Assembly: GCF_000516985.1 (NCBI RefSeq)
Contig: NW_006917091.1
Span: 3,989,022-4,053,021, forward strand
DNA: 64,000 bases
From: Pestalotiopsis fici W106-1
Taxonomy: Eukaryota > Ascomycota > Sordariomycetes > Amphisphaeriales > Sporocadaceae
Direction of reading: 5' to 3'
Every line of letters begins with the position of its first letter. The first letter of the stretch is position 1. This document shows positions 56,315 to 64,000 of this stretch, piece after piece. A program made the translations under genes and the position numbers. Below the pieces are notes generated by a model, which had not been told where the DNA came from, did no database searches, and worked only from the letters and a program-made list of their open reading frames with translations.

Positions 56315-58474
56315 TTAGTTATCACTCCCTGCCCTAACCTTGGTAAAATCAATAGCCGTCGTCTTTCTAAGAGACCTACTACTCGTCGGTCGGACAGCCG
56401 CCGACATCATACCCGCCCGCGGCGGGCCACGAACCACCTGGGCATTAGTCATGGCCACGCGCTGCAACGAATGGGATGGAGGCGAGACGACTCGCTTTTG
56501 GCTGGGCAGCATCCGACGATCGTCGGCGCGCGGCGGTGGCGGCGCTGCATGAACCGGACCCAGACCTTCCAGCTTGCGGTACGGCTGGATGCCGACGCCG
56601 TTTGCCGACTTGATCTTGCTCTGGGCCTGCTGGTGCTGTGTCCACGACGGGAAGAATTCGTGTTGCTCAGGCATGATGCGCGAGGAGGCCTTGGGCCCTA
56701 GGAACAAGGAGTCGCTTCTCTGTAGGCTGTTGTCAAAAGTGGGAGGCGACTCGGCGTGCACGGCGCCGCGGTAGTAGTCGGTTAGGAGCATGGTCTCCCG
56801 TGGACGTTGCTGCTCTCTACTACTCTCGGGCTGCTTTTCCCGTCTGGCGCTTGCAAGCTCAACGGGGTGATAGGAAAGAGGGTCGGGATGAGCATGTGGT
56901 AGTGTTCTGTTCATTCTGGTTGGTGCCCTCTCATGATGATGATGCGTACCGTCCACCGCGGCTCTGGTAGCAAAGGATGTGTTCGTCACTGGCGGCACAA
57001 TACTCAGTCTCGGCCCCCTCAAAGTCTTGACGTCTCGGGGCTCTAGGCTAGAGGGATGTTGCCGCACAGTGTTGTCATGCCTGTGCTGGTAGCCATTCGA
57101 GGACTGCGCAACACATGCCGAGACGGCGGACTTTTCATGCAACGGATTGTATGTATCATGCGCCGGACTAGGCGAGCGAGAGGAGACCGTGGTAGCCGAG
57201 CTCATTGTCGAGGTCCTTGTGCAGGCTTCAGAAGATGCCGTGGACTCTCTAGACGATGAGCTCGTCGTTCGGGCAGGCGACGGAGTAATCTCGAAGGGTG
57301 GCGGGGGAGTCGTGCTCCGCGTCACAGACCGGACGCTGAAGCTGCTCGCCGAACTCTGCGACGGCGGAATCACCACGGACAGAGCCCTGAAGCTGCTGGC
57401 CCTGGCCGACGACTCTGTCAACGTCCTGGCACTGGATCGAGGGTTGAGCATCTCAAAGTCTACGCCCTGCTCTCTCACAATGTACTGCTTTTGCTGCTTC
57501 TGCTCCATGGGCCGGCTGAAATTGCGCGGTGCGTACGAGGTCGTGGCGGCGGACCGAGCCGAGTATACACTGTGTATATCGTCCTCATCACCAGACACAA
57601 AAGACTGCGATGCTCTACTTCTCCTCCGCGCGTTCTGCACAATGGACATTGTGGTTGGAACAACAGGCGCACAGCTCTCGGGCACAATGGTGGCCGTCGA
57701 TGACCTCCGGCTGCTGCTGCTGTTGTAATTGTAACTCACACTGCGACGCTCGGGGCGAGCCGAGGAGGGCTCCGGCTGCCACTGTGGCTGTCCCGTCGTC
57801 GACGATGAGGATTTGTTCGGCGCAAACCGAGATCCCTGAAACGTCTGCGCGACCCAGTCGGGTTGAGCAACCGCAAGACTCTGTCTGCCTTGTCCACCCT
57901 TCATCGCCATGCTCTGCCGCTTGCGCGCCGTGCTGCCCATGCGGACAGCCGCCTCGCTGCGAGCTCGTACGTGCGACGGCACCATGAGCTCTGGGTGTGA
58001 TAATGGCGGCCTTGATACGACGGTCGGCTGCTGCTGCTGGTCGGTATTCTGGCGCGAGAGAGTCTCTTTCCGAGCGCGTGATCGGCTAGTAGTCGTGGTC
58101 CGCGACCCGGTACTGCGCTGCGATGGTGCCGACTCGCTCAGGGCGAGCGAGTTGCGCCGGCACGCTTGCCCACGCCGACCGGACTCGGGACCCGTCAGCG
58201 GCGGTGGCGCATCATCCGTGCCGGGGCCGCGGTGGGGACGGGCCATCTGGGTGACGACGGCGTCGACCGAGTTGAGGCTCTCGATGCTCGGGGCGCCGTA
58301 CAGGCTGCGCAGCCGATCTTGCATGACCGTCATGGGCGAGTCGGTGCGGTACGGGGGCAAGGCCGCGGCGTCAATGCCCGACAAGTGACCCAGCACGGCC
58401 ACTCGATTCAGCGACTGAGACAGACGGCGGCGGTCCGTCGAAGAAGAGCAGGTTGATCGCACCGAAGAAGGCAT
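56315..58474 (-). CDS. Large Ser/Arg-rich fungal protein, unknown function
   Basis: Single-exon frame of 719 residues from the ATG at 58474. It is rich in Ser, Arg, Pro and Thr and looks disordered along most of its length. A more conserved-looking block lies near the N-terminus (RRRLSQSLNRVAVLGHLSG...LRSLYGAPSIESLNSVDAVV, about 15-75), and the C-terminus is basic (RPTSSRSLRKTTAIDFTKVRAG). No catalytic or membrane motif is seen. A TATATAAATA element lies about 135 bp upstream on the minus strand. It is convergent with GH131, with 273 bp between the stops. The long open frame could partly reflect GC-rich third positions, but promoter and start support a gene. Confidence 0.72.
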   Translation of the reverse strand: MPSSVRSTCSSSTDRRRLSQSLNRVAVLGHLSGIDAAALPPYRTDSPMTVMQDRLRSLYGAPSIESLNSVDAVVTQMARPHRGPGTDDAPPPLTGPESGRRGQACRRNSLALSESAPSQRSTGSRTTTTSRSRARKETLSRQNTDQQQQPTVVSRPPLSHPELMVPSHVRARSEAAVRMGSTARKRQSMAMKGGQGRQSLAVAQPDWVAQTFQGSRFAPNKSSSSTTGQPQWQPEPSSARPERRSVSYNYNSSSSRRSSTATIVPESCAPVVPTTMSIVQNARRRSRASQSFVSGDEDDIHSVYSARSAATTSYAPRNFSRPMEQKQQKQYIVREQGVDFEMLNPRSSARTLTESSARASSFRALSVVIPPSQSSASSFSVRSVTRSTTPPPPFEITPSPARTTSSSSRESTASSEACTRTSTMSSATTVSSRSPSPAHDTYNPLHEKSAVSACVAQSSNGYQHRHDNTVRQHPSSLEPRDVKTLRGPRLSIVPPVTNTSFATRAAVDGTHHHHERAPTRMNRTLPHAHPDPLSYHPVELASARREKQPESSREQQRPRETMLLTDYYRGAVHAESPPTFDNSLQRSDSLFLGPKASSRIMPEQHEFFPSWTQHQQAQSKIKSANGVGIQPYRKLEGLGPVHAAPPPPRADDRRMLPSQKRVVSPPSHSLQRVAMTNAQVVRGPPRAGMMSAAVRPTSSRSLRKTTAIDFTKVRAGSDN

Positions 58475-59354
58475 TGTTACTCTGTTTTATCCAATTATGT
58501 CTTCCTTGTCTGTGATCAGGAAAGGGAGGTGGATACTCTCTGCTGTAATGGAAGTGAGATATGTCGTGATGTGGGCTTGAGACCGAGTAATAACTGCGGA
58601 CGATATGTATATAAATAGAGAGTCAAGAGGGAAAGAACCAAGTTAACACGAACAGAAAAGACCAGCCTTTCCGCACAACACTGCAGGGGAGTGTTGTGTA
58701 GTAGAGAAAGAAACGAGTCCTCGAAAGCGGGTTCTTAAGTGCAAGGGTGGTATTCCCAAGACGGCTCGCGTACTGGGCGTAATAATGCTGAATCTGCTGA
58801 GGGCTCAAAGAGAAGAGTCAATGATTTGTATATGCTGGAGGAAACGATCCATTCATGCAAGGAGGGGGCCGATAGGATTGTGATATAGCAAGTTGGCTTC
58901 ACAAAGGAAGTCCTACACAGGCCTTTAAGCAGAGCCACCAAAGACGGGCTAGACCCATGACGAGGGTTGGAGCATTGTTATTCAAGCGAAGTTATTGTTG
59001 GATTCTTGTTTTCTGCTCGGCAAAGGACATTTCCTTTGGTCGCAAGTTTTGCGTCTTTGTTCCAGGGTTGGGATCTTTCGAGGACAAAGACATTGTGCCT
59101 TCGAGTATACAAACATTATAGGGCGGGAGGGTGTAACCCTGCATTTTGTCCATTCATTTGTCAGTATCAGTGATCGGCGCGCAATGCACTCAACTCGTCA
59201 ATAAGTATACGTCAAGCGGAGATATATCGTGGAGTGACAGTATGCCCAGTTGAGCATTTGGGAAGTGGTTTGCAATATGTACAATTAGAAACTATTGAAT
59301 ACTTTGATGGCTAAATATGTCAGAATGATACTGCATTGTAAGATTTCCTCCTCA
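58475..59354. other. Intergenic region
   Basis: About 880 bp upstream of the Ser-rich gene and downstream of the deacetylase gene. It includes a TATATAAATA element (58608-58617) for the Ser-rich gene on the minus strand. No other feature was identified. Confidence 0.55.
58608..58617 (-). promoter_or_regulatory. TATA-like box of the Ser-rich protein gene
   Basis: Read on the minus strand, TATTTATATA precedes the ATG at 58474 by about 135 bases. It supports transcription of that frame. Confidence 0.4.
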
Positions 59355-61859
59355 CTATAGAGGTGGGGCATTTGGATCCTGGTTCTGTCAGCAACGAAGG
59401 TAGATGGACACGGAGGCTGGAAGTGTTCTCGAGGATTGAAACTTACCTCCATACATTGATCCACACGCATGAGCTGCTTGCCTGTAGCTTTGGCGAGCTG
59501 AATAAACTCTTGCAAGTATCCGACAGTGCTCGAATACAAGTAGTGCATGACGACAAGGTTACCGCCCTTTGCAAGATCCCGCTTGAATGCATCAAGCTGT
59601 TTCTCTGGCGTGTTCGACTCTGCCCAAAGCCAGTCTTCTACATCGACGCTCCAGCCAACAATATAAGGGGTTTCAGTGTCGAGAGCAACGGCAAGCCTTT
59701 GACGCATACGTGCACCTTCCGTGCCAAAGGGAGGACGAAAGTACGGGGTATGCAATCCATCAAAGGCTTCTGCCACGGCGGCAAAGTCGTTGTTGTATTC
59801 CCAGTCAATCGCCTCGTATGATGGCAGACCTTCCATCTTTGGGTGCGTAAAGGAATGGAGGGCGATTTGGTGACCAGCGGCCATCATTTCCCTGTAAACG
59901 TTTGTCAAGTTGGTGCTGCTGTCGTCTAGAGGGGCGCCAACGGTAAAGAATGTCACTTTGATGTCTTCCTCCTTGACAATTTGCATAACTTGTTGAGCCA
60001 GCTTCGGGTCTCCATCATCAATGGCGAATGCAAAGGAGTTGGGGCGAGTGCAGGCGAAAACATAATTTCCACTGGGCAATTTGGAGGGGATTGTAAAATC
60101 TGCTGGTATAGATGGCACAATCTCCATCTTGGACAAGACGGTGGAGTCGGTCGAATAGAATCCTAGCAGAGCAATGCCGATAGCCCGGGACTGGTTTCCA
60201 TTGAAATGAGACATTGGTATGTATATGTCGCTTGCCGATGCGTACCGTGCCGCCTCGAGGGAATCCCAAGTCTCTGGGTAAGGGGCGATTTCCTCATTAC
60301 ATTGTGCATTGTGCTGTTGTAGGGCGACGGAGAACTTGTTGCTTCCACTATAGGCAATGTGCAAGTAGGAACCACTGTAGCTAGTGAGATCACTGCAGCT
60401 CTCTGAGACCTGGCTGTAGAAAGCGTAGTCGGCGTCATCCGATTTGATAGTCAGAGACTTTCCGCTCCAGGTCAAAGACATTCCCTCATCAGCGCCGTGC
60501 CAAAAGCCCATGGTGTTCGCGTCTTCCGTGGAGAAATTGTCAATCACGAGGGCGGACGCAGTTCCTGCAGGCGCTGGAACTGTTGCTGTAGGAGAAACAG
60601 GTGTTGTCGTGGCAGGAAGGACATAGCGACTCGGTGTATCACCACAGTAGAATGCCATTGGGCCAAAGGTCACCGCATTGCTAAGACCTGCAAAGAGAAT
60701 CGTTTGCACCTTTGTGGTATCAAGGCCTTGGAATTTGGCGAATGGTATGCTGTAGAGTTGTTCCGTCCCGTCAAAAGCCCAACCAAGATCGGTACTCTCC
60801 ACGTATATACTGGCTGAATCCGTGTCGTTGCCGCAGCTGTCTGGAGATCCCAGCTGAACACCGAGAGTCGTGCCTTGTGGAGCAGTAATTGGGAGGGAGA
60901 TACCGCCATATACGTTCTTGGCATTGACACAGCTTGCAACAGTGAAAAAATACGAGTCCGAGCTGTTGGGTGTAATAGTAACGTGGTTATCATCGCTGAC
61001 AATGATCGATTTCATGGTTCCGTCGTCACTGGAAGGCTCTAGCATGGCATTGTAGTAGAGAAACGTCAATCGGGACTGCGATTCCCAGTCATCCACCAGT
61101 AGATTACTGCAGGTCCCTGTGGAGGACGCGGCGGAAGTTGTCGCAATTGAGGCAGTGGAAGTTGTCGCAGCATCCTTCTTGTCCAAAGTTGTCGATGAAG
61201 GTACTAGTCCACTTGTTAGCTGAATAGGAGCGTACGAATCTCGCAGATATCTCTTCTTACCTGGAGTCGAAGTAACAGGTTCGAAGTCACAAATGAGTTC
61301 AACCGTGCCAAGTTCCCAAGAGGTATTGGTCGATGAAAAGCCATACCAGACAAATCCTCGTATAGCATCCAAGTTTGCGCCAGTAAAAGATGCCAGGGGT
61401 ATAACGATGGTCTGGTCCGAGCCTGTGAGGTCGGTAATGGTATAGTAGTAGCTCGTGTAATTGGACTCTGAGCACGAAGCTGACGTTTGGATCTCGACGT
61501 TTATTTCACCTCCAACAGGACCCAGTACATAGAAGGACAGGGCATTTAGCCCATTGGTTGCAGCTGCTTGACAGCCAAGATTCTCATAGAGATAGGAATC
61601 GTTACCGGGAGTGAAAATCACAGACCCCTGGTCGCCTGATATCGAGGTCATGGTGCCATCGTCTGCAATACAAGTTAGCGCTATTGCTTCCGCCAACTGC
61701 CGTCATTGTAGTTCTCCTACCGCTAGTCCGTTGACCCAAGCTATTGGTATTATTTGCCCATTGCGAGAAATCATCAATGGCAAGATCGGTGGTGCATTGG
61801 GCGCTCGTTTTCACCGCAAAGAGACCAGCCGCCAGACCGGCAAGGTGATAAGATCTCAT
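59355..61859 (-). CDS. Secreted polysaccharide (chitin) deacetylase with three N-terminal repeat domains
   Basis: Carbohydrate esterase 4-type enzyme that removes acetyl groups from chitin-like polymers. Four exons (61721-61859, 61261-61662, 59447-61203, 59355-59378) join in frame to 773 residues. The signal peptide is about 1-19. The first 540 or so residues hold three related repeats, each beginning with an LxIDDF/LVDDW-like strand and separated by Ser/Thr linkers. The NodB domain (about 560-770) has FAIDDGDP with Asp 576/577, HSFTHP, RPPFGTE, WSVDVEDW and VVMHY. Intron 2 is 57 nt, a multiple of three, and would read through, but has GTAAGA and AGCTAAC. The last exon has seven codons and gives the CMEDPNAPPL terminus. 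Confidence 0.88.
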
Positions 61860-63496
61860 ACTTGGCGAAGAGATTGAAGTTGGCCAAAGACAAGACAAAA
61901 GCAGCTCACAAGTCACGGACGCAACCAATAGATAGACTTGAGAACAAGAGAGGTTGACGAAAGCCAAACTGATCCTACCATCCAGCGATCACGCCTAGAG
62001 GCAGATACCAGAGTATATAAAGCAGTCATGGTGCTGTCATAGTGGTTTGCGGGTAAAGCAATCCAAGAATAATAGGCTGTTTCATCAACTTGGTAATACG
62101 AGATCGGTGGACATTCGTGCAACGTTCAATCTAAAAAGCCGGGCCGCCAAGACCAATACTCTGGGAATAGGCAAGAATATTACGACGTATAAAGAAAACT
62201 CCCGATGTCCCTACAGGGTAAGAGAGGCGGCGGCCAATGTGCGTGCAGCGTTCGAGCGTCCAATGATGTGCGGTCATGATTCCGGTGATGGGATGGCACA
62301 GAGACTAGCCCGGGAGCGGCAGCAACCCCCTCCCAACGTGCATAAGAAGCAATGGTGAAGATCAGCCGAATATTCTCGCCGTCTTGACAACCTGACACCA
62401 TCGGAAGTCGGTAGGGCCCTCAGATCTTGCGAAGAGACGCCCAAACCATAGCACTCGGGCTGAGGTTCTTGGAGTCACTTGGGAATTGCCAAGCCAGACG
62501 GACGTTGAACGGCGCGCAAAACTCTCCCCGTCTGATTTCAGGTGAAGGTTGTCAGAGCACCGTGTCCTACCCCTAGCGGCATCAGATACACATTGGCCCT
62601 GACACCTCGGCGCAGTAGTCTGCAGTAACTTTAATCTCCATGCACCTCGAATTGGCTCTTTGGTTTCTTTTTGAGATGTAACCGATGCGGAGTAGATACC
62701 GAGTATTCGTTCTTCGGAAGCTCTAGATTAACGGAATGGGCATCGGAAGATCGCCCAGGTGCATCTCGGCTGAAAGCTTGGCATCCAAGAAAGCCGCCAT
62801 CTGCGGGTCGTCTTTTCGCAATATATAATTTGTACCACGGCTGCTATGTGATAGGTCAGCTGACTTTTGCATGGACGAAACATGCCGAATTCATCATGAC
62901 TGGGCCTACAATTCTCGTAATGATAACTGGTCATTGGCTGGGAGAAGAAGAGAAAGCATTGAGAGATATTTATTCGAGTGACGCTGGTTGTCTTGTTTTT
63001 ATCCTTTTCAAGTTTTGGTCGGCAGTTGCATGCATACCTATGTACCTACCTGAACATGTACATATGTAGGTAGAGGTAAACCATGAGTTGGTACCTGTCC
63101 TTAGCTCTCCTTGACACCGCCACAGGTCGCCCCTCGGTTAAAACCTGCCGCCCCATGTTTGCAACATGCTAATGGACTGTGTCTAGGCCCCTAAAGATGG
63201 GTGGTGCTTTAGCGCAGAGGACCCTGACAACCTGCACTGAGTTGCCAGGTCACATTAGTGCTTGTTGGCCCTGGCTCCCCTCCAGCGCGGGATAGTAAGC
63301 GGGCGCCACAACCCAACCCATGACCAACCTGTCACGCAAGCTGCATCAGGAAGCTGTCCTTATCGAATGCTTATCAAGTTGCTCTAATTGTTGAGAGCTT
63401 CATTCGATGCAGTAAGGATAACTGCTTGGCTGTATTGTTTTGTTCCGTACTGCCTCGGAGGAGAAAGAGTGAGAGAAGAGTCGCTCTCGAGTCGGG
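61860..63496. other. Divergent intergenic region
   Basis: About 1.6 kb between the deacetylase and dapB starts. It contains a TATATA box for the deacetylase (62014-62019) and an imperfect inverted TACCTAC/GTAGGTA motif near 63045-63075. A plus-strand frame at 62671-63069 lacks an ATG start and was not accepted. Confidence 0.55.
62014..62019 (-). promoter_or_regulatory. TATA box of the deacetylase gene
   Basis: TATATA on the minus strand lies about 155 bp upstream of the ATG at 61859. The distance is acceptable for a fungal promoter. Confidence 0.4.
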
Positions 63497-64000
63497 ATGG
63501 GTATGTCATATCTCCGCCGCAGCTGTCGGAGCTTCCTCACTAACAAGTACACGCCCAGCGCAATCACCAAAGTCGCCGCGCGACTCTCTGTCATCCGTCT
63601 CGACCACCAGCTTTGTATTCGACCAGATTGACGAGCGAGAAAAGCTGGCCGCTCAGCGCAACCTTTCCGATTTCAACGACGACGATCCCCTCAGCCACGG
63701 CGATGATGATGATGAGACGGGCGCCTTCTTGCCTTCGGCTGGCAGGATCAATGGCAAAGGCCGGCCGATGGACCGGAAACTGAAGCGGATACTCATTGCG
63801 CTGGCCGTCGTGTTTGCTGCAGCCTGGGGCATCGGTCTCTTTAGTTTCATATCATCAAAGTCGTACCAGAACACTTCAGAGGTAGAGCACGATCCCTCGG
63901 CTACTGGCTACCGCGGATCTGGCAAGAAGATCAGCCTCGACTTGGTACAGTCCGGGTTCTTTTCGCCTACAAGCCATGGGATCAGCTGGATCGAAGGCGC
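63497..64000 (+). CDS. dapB: Dipeptidyl aminopeptidase B, 5' part (cut by window end)
   Basis: Vacuolar type II membrane serine peptidase (family S9B) that removes X-Pro/X-Ala dipeptides. Only the start is inside the window. Exon 1 contributes four coding bases (63497-63500, ATGG), and after a 58-nt intron with a CACTAAC branch site exon 2 begins at 63559. The joined start reads MAQSPKSPRDSLSSVSTTSF, typical of fungal DapB. An acidic cytosolic tail (DFNDDDPLSHGDDDDE) precedes one membrane span at about 79-99 (ILIALAVVFAAAWGIGLFSFI). The lumenal part opens with KKISLDLVQSGFFSP and runs off the window. The catalytic domain is not visible. Confidence 0.88.

Noticed and set aside
62671..63069. 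132-residue plus-strand frame upstream of dapB
   Set aside because: It begins with TTG, has no splice partners and looks random despite a hydrophobic stretch.

Overview
This is a eukaryotic window from a filamentous ascomycete. Genes are dense and on both strands. Most introns are short (about 47-111 nt) with GTRNGT donors, CTAAC/CTGAC branch sites and YAG acceptors. The gene set (PEX6, cullin-3, GH131, UTP20, DapB, fungal sterol-ester lipase) points to Sordariomycetes, probably Hypocreales. That placement rests on general resemblance, not a search. I see no transposon, phage, CRISPR, tRNA or rRNA gene, and no secondary-metabolite cluster.

Layout. 1-6.6 kb: a large methyltransferase-like protein, a small putative mitochondrial protein (minus) and an 80-residue putative protein. 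7.2-8.4 kb: translation factor EF-1beta (minus), whose long second intron carries a U18 box C/D snoRNA. 9.9-16.2 kb: an FMN-dependent hydroxy-acid dehydrogenase, the mitochondrial disaggregase Hsp78 with an upstream heat-shock element, and the F1-ATPase assembly factor Atp11. 16.5-22.5 kb: an acyl-CoA/4-coumarate-CoA ligase-like enzyme with a possible peroxisomal tail, and a sterol-ester lipase (both minus). 24.5-28.8 kb: PEX6. 29.3-31.0 kb: an unrecognised protein (minus) with three Cys-Pro motifs; its intron holds a second box C/D snoRNA candidate. 31.9-36.4 kb: a proline iminopeptidase-like hydrolase and an unknown multi-pass membrane protein. 36.9-47.1 kb: a divergent pair of RNA-processing genes, a CWF19L1/Drn1-like protein (minus) and UTP20. 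47.6-52.6 kb: divergent ZIM17-like (minus, with a long extension) and cullin-3. 53.4-61.9 kb: a poly-Ser/Cys-tail protein, a secreted GH131 glucanase, a Ser-rich unknown (minus) and a secreted polysaccharide deacetylase with three N-terminal repeats (minus). 63.5 kb to the end: the 5' part of dipeptidyl aminopeptidase B.

The genes are mostly unrelated housekeeping functions. Loose themes are ribosome biogenesis (UTP20, the U18 snoRNA, EF-1beta), mitochondrial protein quality (Hsp78, Zim17, Atp11) and peroxisomes (PEX6, the acyl-CoA ligase). I found no new multi-gene system. The most interesting content is the intronic snoRNAs and several unusual protein architectures. Exon boundaries were read by eye and checked for reading-frame continuity.
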